In this document: positions 54,264 through 64,000 of the stretch, piece after piece
How the letters are laid out: each line of letters opens with the position of its first letter
Numbering within the stretch: position 1 is the stretch's first letter
Origin: Calamus simplicifolius
Taxonomy: Eukaryota; Streptophyta; Magnoliopsida; Arecales; Arecaceae
DNA: 64,000 nt
NCBI GenBank assembly: GCA_900491605.1
Contig: UESW01001773.1
Location: 210,794 to 274,793, forward strand
Reading direction: 5' to 3'
Made by a program: the position numbers and the translations under genes
The notes under the pieces: generated by a model
Seen by the model: the letters and a program-made list of their open reading frames with translations, nothing else
What the model was told of the DNA's origin: nothing
The model's database searches: none

Positions 54264-55781
54264 ATTTACCCAATTATTGATTTTGATGATTAACAAAAGC
54301 CATGAGTATATTAATTGTGTTTCTGATAAATTTGATAAGTGTTTCAGGAATTAAGAACGATTAATTATTCAAAAGGTATATGGAAATCAGTTTTGAATTA
54401 AATTTTAATGGATTATTAAAAAGTTCATAAGTTAGAGCCGACACCCAGACCTACTCGAGCCGACTCCAGAGCGTATCAAACAGTTCAGGATTTTTGGCAC
54501 GATTTGAAGCCGATACCCTAACAGTCGGGAGCCGACTCCAACCTGAGATATAGAGAACTGTTTTCTGTTTCAGAAGCCGGAGCCGATACATAAATTTTTG
54601 GAGCCGACTCTAACCTGAGTTACAGAGACTATATTTTTCGATGCAATTCTTGGAGCCGACACCTCAGGATCGGGAGCCGACTCCAGACAGCGGTGAGTCA
54701 ATACTTTGTAAAGTGGGAGCCGACTCCATGTTGAATTATTTTTTGCTATTTTTGGCAACCCATTTGGAATCAACACATGAAAAGTTGGAGCCAACTCCAA
54801 CCTGTCAGAGGATGATTTTTAAAAGTGACAGATCAGCTCCAACGGCTATTTTTTTCTCACCTACTTCTCAACGGATCTATTTTCTTGCATGGAGAACTCA
54901 TCAAGGTACATTTCAATGGCTATTTTCTCATCTAATCTCGGATTAAAATCTATATAAAGGGAATCCAACCGTTCGAAAATAAGAAGTGAAAAATGGGAAA
55001 AATATCAAGAAAATATCTAGTGAAAAAGAGAGAAAAATCGAAGAGAAATCTCTGAGTCCACGCCTATCATCCGAAGAGAGTTTCTAGAGAAATCCAAAGC
55101 CCTCAAAGATCAAAATCGAAGGATTTCTAAAGTTTTAAAGAAGAAGAGCAAAAGCCATATTTCCTCAACATTCTCTTCAACGAATTTCTGTCAAGAATCA
55201 GAGCTGAAGCTTGGTTCATCCATTCAAAAGAGAAGAGGAAAAGAAGAAAAGCTCACATCGAGATTGCTTCAATCAGGCTTTTCTAATCCTTGTCTATTTA
55301 CATTATTTATTTGCTTAATTAAGGAGCTTTTGAATTGTAAACTTTATTTTGAATTGTTGTTTGCTAATTCAATCAGGGGATTGAATTAGTTGAGGTAGTT
55401 TACCTCGAGAGAAGCTAAGTTTAGCTTGGGTTAAGGTTTTGTGCTGGTGAACCAGTGAAAACCGGCTGGGTTCGTTGTGATCCCATGTAAAACAACAAGT
55501 TCGAGTTGTGATTTGTAAAATAACTCAACTATAATCAGGAGATTATTGTGTGGACCTAAGAGTTGCTTGGGAGTGGACGTAGGTGTGGCTAACACCGAAC
55601 CACTATAAATCTTTGTGTGTTTGTCATGCATTTGTCTCTCTCTCTCTTTATCATATTGTGCTTAGCTTTTATTAATTCACTTTACTTGGGCATCTTCACA
55701 TCAAGCAAATTATTTTCAAAGTGTTAAATTTTTTAAAGAATCCAATTCACCCCCCCTCTTGGGTTGCCATCTGGGCCAACA
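54264..55781 (+). repeat. S2 5' LTR
   Basis: 1518 bp, beginning TATTTACCC (TGTTGACCC in the 3' copy) and ending GGGCCAACA. It holds the phased array (54435-54797) and a TATA box TATATAAAGG at 54951-54960. Confidence 0.92.
54435..54797 (+). promoter_or_regulatory. Phased decamer array in U3 of the S2 5' LTR
   Basis: Twelve copies start at 54435, 54457, 54507, 54529, 54580, 54601, 54653, 54674, 54695 (weak), 54717, 54767 and 54788. Spacings are 22, 50, 22, 51, 21, 52, 21, 21, 22, 50 and 21 bp. GAGCCGACAC-type and GAGCCGACTC-type copies alternate, partly as a 73-bp tandem duplication. The array ends about 154 bp before the TATA box. Confidence 0.78.
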
Positions 55782-55783
55782 AT

Positions 55784-55795
55784 TGGTATCAGAGC
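55784..55795 (+). promoter_or_regulatory. S2 primer-binding site
   Basis: TGGTATCAGAGC two bases after the LTR, as in S1. Confidence 0.93.
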
Positions 55796-55842
55796 TTGTG
55801 TTCATTTAAACTTGATCTAACAATCAAGAGCTAAAGATCCAA

Positions 55843-57470
55843 ATGGCAGCTCAAGCTGGATCATCCTTTTCTGAAGGTCAATCCACCAATAGGCCACCTT
55901 TGTTTAGTGGCACTAACTATTCATATTGGAAAGCAAGAATGAGGATTTTCATTCAAGATTTAGATTATGAATTATGAGTGTCATTATTAATGGACCTAGC
56001 ACACNCACATATTGTAGAGGTTCAATTGTTCCTAAGCCCGAATGGGATTGGAATGAGAACGATAGAAAAATAGCTCAGCTCAATGCAAAAGCCATGAATG
56101 TCTTATACTGTTCTTTGGATGCAAATGAATTCAACATAATATCTACTTGCATTTCAACCAAAGAATTTGGGATAGATTAGAAGTTACCCATGAGGGTACT
56201 AACCAAGTAAAAGAATCCAAAATTAATATTCTAGTGCAAAAATATGAATTATTTAGCATGGAACAAACTGAATCAATCACATGCATGTACACTAGATTCA
56301 TAGATATTGTTAATGGTTTAAAAAGTCTTGGTAAAACTTATACTAATTCTGAATTGGTGCGCAAAATTCTTAGATCTCTTCCAAGAACATAGGAAGCAAA
56401 AGTAACTGCAATCCAAGAAGCCAAAGACTTGAATGTTCTATCTTTGAAGGAGCTACTTGGATCCTTGATGACCCAGAGCTGACAATGAAGCAGCATCAAA
56501 AGGAAAAAGTCAAGAAGAAAATAACCATAGCACTCAAGGCTGCAGAACATGATAAGAGCAGCAGCGAGAAAGAAGAAGAAGATGATGAAATAGCTCTCCT
56601 TGCTAAGAAGTTTAGAAAGTTTATGCAAAGAAGGAGACCCTTCCACAAGAGAAAGTCTGGAATAAAATTGAAAGGAGAAAGAGAAAGAGAAAAGGACAAG
56701 GACAAAGAGAAAGACCCCTTAATATGTTATGAATGCAAGAAACTGGGGCACTTTAGATCTGAATGTCCTCAATTAAAGAAGGGATACAAGAAAAAGAAGA
56801 AGGCCTATATTGCAACATCGAGTGATAGTGAAGAATCTTCATAAGAAGAAGAACAAAAAGAAGTTGCAAACATATGCTTCATGGCAAACGATGAAAATGA
56901 GGTAAATTCTGAAACCCCTGAAAAGATTTTACATTTGATGAATTATATGATGTATTTAATGAATTAGTTAGTGATTTTAAAATTTTGAGAATGAAAAAAA
57001 TCTTTGAAAACTAAAAATTTAAATCTTCTTAAAGAGAAAAATAAACTAATTCTTGAAGTTAAATATTTAAAATCTGAAAAGAAAGATTCTCTAAAAGAAA
57101 AAGAATCAATTTCTAATGAAAATATTAATTTGAAGAAAGAAGTTGATAAGTATAAGAATATTGTTGACAATTTATAAATAGCTCTAAAAAACTTAACTTA
57201 CTATTGAACAATCAAAGAGTATTTTTGATAAAGCTAGTTTAGGATATAAACCACACATGAAACAAAAATGTCAATAATTTCTTTGTAAAGAAAAATGATA
57301 TTTTATGTTATCACTGTAACAAGAAAGGACATAAATATAAATGTAATTTCAAAAGATCTCATAAGAACTTAAATCTTAAAGGCAAGAAAATATGGGTTCC
57401 AAAAGGAATAATCTTTATTGCTACTAACCATGAAGGACCCAAGAAAGCTTGGGTACCTAAACATAAGATT
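55843..57470 (+). pseudogene. S2 gag
   Basis: Begins MAAQAGSSFSEGQSTN and continues YWKARMRIFIQDLDYE, with an early stop near 55975 and an undetermined base at 56005. UBN2-like segments follow (56050-56390), then a Lys-rich stretch and zinc knuckle CYECKKLGHFRSEC near 56728. A second knuckle, CYHCNKKGHKYKC, lies near 57310 after a Lys/Asn/Glu coiled region. The frame ends at TGA 57471-57473 after WVPKHKI, the same place as the S1 gag stop. Confidence 0.87.
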
Positions 57471-57473
57471 TGA

Positions 57474-60400
57474 TTATCTTGCAGGAGTGTCTTGCGGCCA
57501 AAGGATCAAAAAGAAAGTGATATCTTGATAGTGGCTGCTCAAGACACATGACGGGTGACAAGAGCAATTCATCACCCTTGAAGATAAAAGAGGAGGAGTT
57601 GTTACTTTTGGAGATAATGACAAAGGTTAAATTATGGGCCTTGGTAAAATTTAAATAACTCCATCCACCTTTATTGAAAATGTTTTATATGTTGTTGGAT
57701 TAAAGCATAATTTAATTAGTATTAGCCAACTGTGTGATAAAGGTTTCAAAGTTTTCTTTGAAGCTTCTATTTGCACTGTATCAAATCCCATTGACAATAG
57801 CATTATATTTGTTTGAAATAGAAATGGCAATGTATACTTAATTGATTTGGACAATTTATCTATTAGTAATCATTGCTTAATTGCTGATAATGCTAAGGTA
57901 AATGAGATTGGATGGCTATGGCATTGTAGACTAGGTCTTGCAAGCACACACTTAATTTCAAAATTACTAAGAATGAATTTAGTTAAAGGACTTCCAAAAT
58001 TAGATTTTGAAAACAATAGAATTTGTGATGCATATCAATTTGGAAAACAAACTAAGAATTCTTTTAAATCTAAAAATATTGTTTACATTTCTAGGCCACT
58101 AGAGCTACTACACATGAACCTTTTTGGACCTACTAGAACCACTAGTCTAGGAGGAAAGAAATATGATCTTGTGATAGTAGATAATTATTCTAGATTCACT
58201 TAGGTATTGTTTTTAGCTCACAAAGATGAGTCTTTCTTGATATTTCTATAATTTTTCAAGAAAGTCCCAAATGAGAAAAACAACACTATAGTGTCTCTTA
58301 GAAGTGATCATGGTATAGAATTTAAAAATTATTTATTTAAAAATTTTTGTATTGAAAATGGTATTCATCATAATTTCTCTGCACCTAGAATACCATAACA
58401 AAATGGAGTCATAGAAAAAAAAATTAGAACATTAGAAGATATGGCCCGTACCATACTATGTGAAAGCCAACTCCTAAAGTACTTCTGGGCGAAAGCTATA
58501 AACACAGCATGTTACATCTTAAGTAGAGCTTTAATTAGACCAATCCTTAAGAAAACTCCTTATGAATTATTGCATAATAGGAAACCTAACATTAGTTATT
58601 TTCATGCATTTGGTTGTCGATGTTTCATTCATAATAATGGTAAGGATAATCTTGGGAAGTTTAACGCAAAATCTGATAAAGGCATATTCTTAGGATATTT
58701 CACATCGAGTAAAGCCTATAGAGTATTTAACAAGAAATATTTAATTGTAAAAGAATCAATTCATGTAGTGTTTGATGAGTCTTTAGCATCAAGTTCTGAA
58801 AAGATTGATGATGAGAAGATACAAATTTGCTTGAAAGAGATATTGAAAAATTGAATATAGATGTATCTTCAGACTATGAACCAGAAGCTAAAGATGATGA
58901 CTCACCTAAGGATGATGTTATTGATACTACTCGTAATAATGTAGATCTACCTAGAGATTGGAGATATGCTTATGGTCATCCTAAGGATTTAATCATAGGT
59001 GATCCATCTCAAGGAGTAAGAACTAGATCATCAATGAGGAGCATCAATAATCATCTTGCATTTGTGTCTCATGTAGAACCCAAATCTATTGAAGAAAAAA
59101 AAGATAGTAATTGGATGTTAGCTACGCAAGAAGAATTAAATCAATTTACTAGGAATAATGTATGGTCCTTAGTTGATAGACCCAAAGGTCATTCTGTTAT
59201 AGGATCTAAATGGGTATTTAGAAATAAATTAGATGAAAATGGCATAGTAATTAGAAATAAAGCTAGATTAGTTGCAAAAGGATATAATCAGGAAGAAGGA
59301 ATAGATTTTATGAAACTTTTGCACATGTTTCTAGATTAGAAGCAATTAGACTATTACTTGCATTTGCATGTCATATGAACATTAACTTATTTCAAATGGA
59401 TGCTAAAAGTGGATTTTTAAATGATTTATAAATGAGGAAGTTTTTATAGAACAACCACCTGGTTTTGAAGATCATGAATTTCCAATTATGTTTTTAAACT
59501 ACATAAAGCACTATATGGTTTGAAACAAGCACCTAGAGCTTGGTATAATAGACTAAGTAAATTTCTAATGAAAATGATTTTTCTAGAGGAAATGTTGATA
59601 AAATCCTATTTTTGAAAAAAAAAAGATAAAGATTTATTAGTAGTACAAATCTATGTAGATGATATAGTATTCGGTGCTACTAACGATTTTTTATGTCAAG
59701 AATTTGCAAAGTTGATGCAGGGTAGTTTGAGATGAGCATGATGGGAGAACTTAACTTCTTCATTGGACTACAAATCAAACAAGAAAGAGAGGGGATTTTC
59801 ATCAACCAAACAAAGTACACGAAAGAAATTCTCAAGAAGTTTGGTATGCAATCAGTTAAACCTCTTGGAACACCTATGAGTCCTTCATGCAAATTGAATA
59901 AAGATGAAGATGGTAAGCAAGTTAATGAAAAATATTACAGAGGTATGATCGGTTCACTACTCTATTTAACGACAAGTATACCTAATTTTATATTTGCTGT
60001 TTGCTTATGTGCTAGATATCAGTATGAACCTAAAGATTCTCATTTAATTGCTGTTAAAAGAATTCTAAGATATTTAAATGGAACTAAAAATGTAGGATTA
60101 TGGTACTCTAGAGACTCAACATTAAATTTGATTGCATATTCTGATTCTAATTATGCTAGTTATAAATTAGATAGAAAAAGTACAAGTGGAGCATGTCAAT
60201 TTTTAGGTTGTAACTTAATCTCTTGGTTTAGCAAAAAGCAAAATTCGGTTGCACTATCAACTGCTGAAGCTGAATATGTTGCAGCTAGAAGTTGCTATGC
60301 TCAAATCCTTTGGATTAAGCGACAACTTGAAGATTATGGTATAACACCTGATAAAACTCCAATTAGATGTGATAACACTAGTGCAATAAATCTAACTAAA

Positions 60401-60594
60401 AATCCTATTCAACATTTAAGAACAAACACATTGAAATAAGATATTTCATTAGAGAACATGTAGCTAATAATGATATTTGTCTTGATTATGTTTGTACTAA
60501 TGAACAATTAGCTGACATTTTTACAAAACCCCTAAGTGAAGAGAGATTTTGTTATCTTAGAGGAGAATTAGGAGTCTGTGATCCATTAGAATGA
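57474..60594 (+). pseudogene. S2 pol: protease, integrase, RT, RNase H
   Basis: Protease DSGCSRHMTG near 57530 (the preceding Trp codon is TGA). Pre-integrase zinc region WLWHCRLGLAS to CDAYQFGKQ (57910-58040) has lost a His and a Cys. Integrase core Asp in RSDHGIEF and a damaged end near 58420. Post-core MARTILCESQLLKYFWAKA at 58441. RT from about 59000 with YVDD at 59652-59663, then RNase H with STAEAEYVA, ending CDPLE with TGA 60592-60594. Frames change near 58850, 59310, 59430, 59570, 59730 and 60430. Confidence 0.88.
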
Positions 60595-60790
60595 ATTTTA
60601 AATCTCCTAGGAATGATTATCTAGAATTCAATCATTTTGTTTAATTTTCTTATGATTTTAAGGAAAATTTATCTAGATATTTGAATCCCTTGATTCATCA
60701 CATTCCAAATTTGATTTATCCAAAATTTGAAGACTTTCCGGACAAGTTTCAGATTCTTTAAACTCTTATTTTTTCATTGAAACTGTCTTG

Positions 60791-60972
60791 GAGCCGACAC
60801 CTCTGTTATGGAATTAACTAGTTTTGTCTAAGACTTTGGAGCCGACACCTGCCTTTCCAGAGTCGACTCCACTTCGGGTGCTGACTGTGTTAGCGACCTG
60901 GAGCCGACACCTCGCTTTGCGGGAGTCGACTCCAAGTGGTCCCAAATTGACTATTTAGGGCAGAGTTGACAC
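60791..60972 (+). promoter_or_regulatory. Decamer array between pol and accessory ORF of S2
   Basis: Copies start at 60791, 60839, 60860, 60901, 60923 and 60963. Spacings are 48, 21, 41, 22 and 40 bp, so all but the first are close to whole helical turns. The array starts about 197 bp after the pol stop and ends 95 bp before the accessory ORF start at 61067, as in S1. Confidence 0.72.
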
Positions 60973-61066
60973 CTATTCGATCCCATTCATTTCCAAACTC
61001 TTCCAAAATTCTCTCAAAATCTTCCAAATCCTAGAATCTTCCAAATCCATCACTCCCTAGCAATCT

Positions 61067-62452
61067 ATGGCACCTAAGCGCCGAGGATCGATATTTGGAG
61101 CAATTGTGACAGAAAAGAGGACTATGAGGCGTCCGGCTCGTCAACCTTCGCCCAGCTCGAGTTCTACATCTTCGTCCTCCACTCCTAGTGCCATACCTGG
61201 TCCTTCTTCTCCACATATTGATCTTTTAGCAGGAAAGGTTATAACTACGGGTAGAAAAGTGGACTTTGGATTCTTTGAAGATGAGGGTTTCTCTTTTGGT
61301 AGGCACATTAAAGAAATGGGACTAGAGAACGTATGTTCATTGATGTTCTACTTATCCCGCTCTTGTTAAGGATTTCTATCTCAACTTGTCTAGAGGAGAC
61401 GATGGGCTAGTCAGCTATGTAAGAGGTACTAGAATCCACCTTACTTCTGAAATTTTGGAAAGTTTGTTAGAAATTTCTGTGATTGGACCTATTGCCAATA
61501 CCCACAGTGAAAGAGGTGAGGCATTATCAAGGATGCTTGGTAGGAAAGTTACTAAATTTGAAGAAGTTAGGGCTAATCAGTTGCCCCTTGAGTTAAGATT
61601 GTTACATAATATCTATAGCAGGATCTTATTCCCCAAAACCGGTCGTTTTGAGTATGTATCTGAAAGGGATATTGTAGTTATAGATAGTATATTGACCGGC
61701 CAACCAATAAACTTACCTGGAATGATGATTTGGTATATGGCTGAGGCCGGCAGTAAGAAGAGGTCAACACTTCCATATGGAATGATTCTGACTATGGCTT
61801 TTCAGAGCCAAGGTGTGAATATATTGGATAATGAGCCTTTAAGAGCCTGAGACACACTGATTATTATAATAAGGCTACTCTGCACTGGATGGGTTTCGTG
61901 AAAATCAGTGGACACTGGGAAAGAAAAGGAAATCTGGAAGATAAAGCAGCTGAGATGGATACTGCGGCCCTTGATACATCAGAGGCAGAGCCTTCAGTGA
62001 GGCATACTTCACCAGGCCCCAGCAGTCCTGCACCCTCAGCACCTGCACCAGCTCCTACTTAATTTGTTCAGATTTCTACTTTTTCTAAGACTCAGTTGGA
62101 GCAGCTAAGAGGATTATTTTTGGATCATGAGACCAAGATGAAGATTGAACTTGAGGATAAGCTTATGAGTATCAAGCAGCTTTTTTACTCTTTAGAGGAT
62201 AAGTTTAGTGCGATAGAATCATCTTTGAGCACATCTTCTATTACCTTGATGAAAGACATAAGGTTGATATTTGACAAAATCAAGGACATTGCTGGTGATT
62301 CTGATACATATTCTAAGTGCAACGCAGTACTTCAAGAAAAAGTCACAGTTGCAGCTAGTTTAGTTGAAAATAAGCTAAATGACTTTATGAAAGTTCAACA
62401 AAAGGGCATGGGACAAATTCTAGAAGAGCTGAAGAGAATTTTGAGATTTTGA
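61067..62452 (+). pseudogene. Accessory 3' ORF of S2 (putative plant transposon protein domain, coiled coil)
   Basis: Same protein as S1 7114-8492: basic Ser/Pro-rich N-terminus (MAPKRRGSIFG), then ITTGRKVDFGFFEDEGF, RILFPKTGRFEYVSERDI and KRSTLPYGMILT (PF20167-like), a Pro/Ala/Ser linker, and a coiled-coil tail at 62096-62452 ending LKRILRF. Breaks: frame changes near 61355 and 61850 and a stop near 62060. Retention of the same three-part structure in two diverged elements suggests it was under selection when the family was active. No membrane segment is seen. Confidence 0.75.
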
Positions 62453-63041
62453 TGTTACATGCTTTGTTTTTGTTTTGAACTTTAACTTGTACTTAGGACA
62501 AATTATGTACTTTGATGTTTTGATGTATTTTAATGCAATGTAATGTTTTGATGACTACTTTGATGAAATGTAATGATGTATTTTGCAAAGAATTAATGAA
62601 TATTATGAATGATTTTATACTCAATGAATGCAATTTGAAATTGGCATTGTTCTTTTTGAGTTAAATGATTCTTATATTTATACTTTTGTAATATAAAGGG
62701 GGAGAAAGAATAGTTGATGTTGATTTAAGCTAAATGAACTTCTTCTTAACCTTTTTGTTGATTACAAAAAAGGGGGAGAAAGGTTTGTTTACGTATATGC
62801 ATATTATGCATTTGATGTTAATCAGGTTATGACAAAGGTGTTTGTATAATGTGTTAAGTGTTAAATAAATTTGGTCATAACATATATGGAATTCAAATAA
62901 ACTTTATTTGGTTATCATAGGGGGAGCTACCTCATTCAGGGGGAGCTTAACTATGAGAACTTAGAACTTATTTATTTTTGTCAATTTCATTGATTAATCA
63001 TGCATATACTCAATTTTTGTCATCATCAAAAAGGAGGAGAT
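62453..63041 (+). promoter_or_regulatory. S2 3' non-coding region with PPT-like tracts and PPT
   Basis: GGGGGAG tracts at about 62698-62704, 62772-62778, 62920-62926 and 62939-62945, then the presumed true PPT AAAAAGGAGGAGAT at 63028-63041 directly before the 3' LTR. This parallels S1. Confidence 0.8.
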
Positions 63042-64000
63042 TGTTGACCCAATTATTGATTTTGATGATTAACAAAAGCCATGAGTATACTTTTGTGTTA
63101 CTAATGAGATTAAGAAGTGTTTCAGGAACTTAGAAAGGTTAAGTTATTCAAATGATATACAAAATTAAGTTTGAATCAGTTTTTTTAATGGAACATTTCA
63201 AAGTTCAGAACTTGGAGCCAACACCCACTGTGTCTGGAGCCGACCCCAGGGCCTATCAGAACAGTTCAATATTTTTGGCACGGTTCGGAGTCGACACCTG
63301 AAATGTTGGAGCCGACTCTAACCGACAAGAGAAATGGTTTTCTGCGCCAATTTTTGGAGCCGACACTGAAGTTTCGGAGCCGACACTGGAGTTTCGGAGC
63401 TGACACCTGGAAATGCTAGAGCCGACTCTAACCTGAGAACAGAGAGTGTATTTTTGGGACATCGTTAGAGTCGACACCTTCGGAATTTAGAGCCAACTCC
63501 AGATCGCGTCGAGCCGACACCACTGTTTCTGGAGCCGACTCCCCAATGAACTTTTTATTTCTATTTTTGGAAACCCGACTTGGAGCCGACACATGAAAAG
63601 TTGGAGCCGACTCCAACCTGTCAGGAATGGAATTTCAAATCTATCAGAATGGATTCCAACGGTAACATTTCTTCACCTAACCCCCAACGAATATATTTCT
63701 TTGCGTGAGGAAGCAATTCAAGTACTTTGTAATGGCTATTTTTCACCTAATCTTGGATTAAGAATGTTTATAAAATGGAGTTTGTTCATTTGAAAAGAGA
63801 GAGAAAAAAAGGAAAGAAAATGAAAAATAGAGAGAAAGAAAAAGAGGAAAAACTCTGTGCTCAAGGCCATCAATAGAAGATTAATAGAAGAGATATCCAA
63901 AGGCGTTTCAAGATCAAATCCGAAGGATTTTTCATCGATTTGATGTAGAGGAGTTAAAGCCCTAAATCTTCAACTTTTCTTCAATGACCTCATCAAGAAT
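63042..64000 (+). repeat. S2 3' LTR, cut by window end
   Basis: Starts TGTTGACCC and aligns with 54264 onward. It carries about 14 decamer copies at 63215-63613 (63215, 63237, 63288, 63309, 63357, 63377, 63397, 63419, 63468, 63490, 63511, 63532, 63583, 63604), with a TATA-like region further on. Divergence from the 5' LTR, including extra motif copies near 63357-63397, shows age. Confidence 0.92.

Larger units (their letters stand above)
54264..64000 (+). mobile_element. Sirevirus-type Ty1/copia retrotransposon S2, cut by window end
   Basis: Plus strand: 5' LTR 54264-55781, primer site, gag, pol, internal phased array, accessory 3' ORF, PPT-like tracts, PPT and 3' LTR from 63042 to beyond the window. 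It has the same layout as S1 and clearly related proteins and LTR ends, but it is much older: many stops and frameshifts, and LTRs that differ visibly. Its own consensus of the decamer motif differs from that of S1. Confidence 0.93.

Overview
This is nuclear DNA of a flowering plant, probably a monocot. The signs are plant-type LTR retrotransposons, a Mutator-like and a CACTA fragment, a Tourist-like MITE, and one GT-AG spliced host gene with a GC-rich first exon. A palm is plausible but was not tested. There are no bacterial features. About 75% of the window is transposable elements, several nested.

Layout. (1) 1-19004, plus strand: 3' part of a Tat-type Ty3/gypsy element (A), with decayed pol, a 98-bp tandem array, an antisense spliced gene and a 3' LTR holding a 103-bp tandem array. 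(2) 4930-15225, minus strand: a nearly full-length Sirevirus-type Ty1/copia element (S1) sitting in an intron of A's antisense gene, with 5-bp target duplication GGAAG. (3) 19138-35943, minus strand: a second Tat-type gypsy element (B), target duplication GCAAT, also with an antisense gene. (4) About 21899-29830, plus strand: a different copia element (C) inserted in B's antisense gene; a later deletion removed the end of C's 3' LTR and B's integrase. (5) 35949-42600: host-like spacer, a decayed plant-mobile-domain (MAIN-like) gene and the C-terminal part of a Mutator transposase gene, both on minus. (6) 43006-48035, plus: a six-exon DEDDh exonuclease gene of the NEN family, with an intact active site but two apparent 1-bp frameshifts in exon 5. 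(7) 48036-54263: spacer with a Tourist-like MITE, small dispersed repeats and a CACTA-type end. (8) 54264 to the window end, plus: a second, older Sirevirus (S2), whose 3' LTR is cut by the window end.

The strongest unexplained signal is in S1 and S2. Both carry arrays of a dyad-symmetric decamer, GAGYCGACTC in element-sense orientation. In S1 every centre-to-centre spacing is 20-22, 31, 41 or 52 bp, close to whole multiples of the DNA helical repeat, so all copies face one side of the helix. S2 mostly follows the same rule. The arrays occur in the U3 part of the LTRs, ending about 150 bp upstream of the TATA box, and again between pol and an accessory 3' ORF (a putative plant transposon protein domain plus a coiled coil). 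Array and ORF keep the same relative positions in both elements. This suggests a self-recognition or self-regulation module: accessory protein plus phased cognate sites. The two Tat elements show a parallel design of antisense accessory gene plus dyad-rich or U3 repeat arrays.
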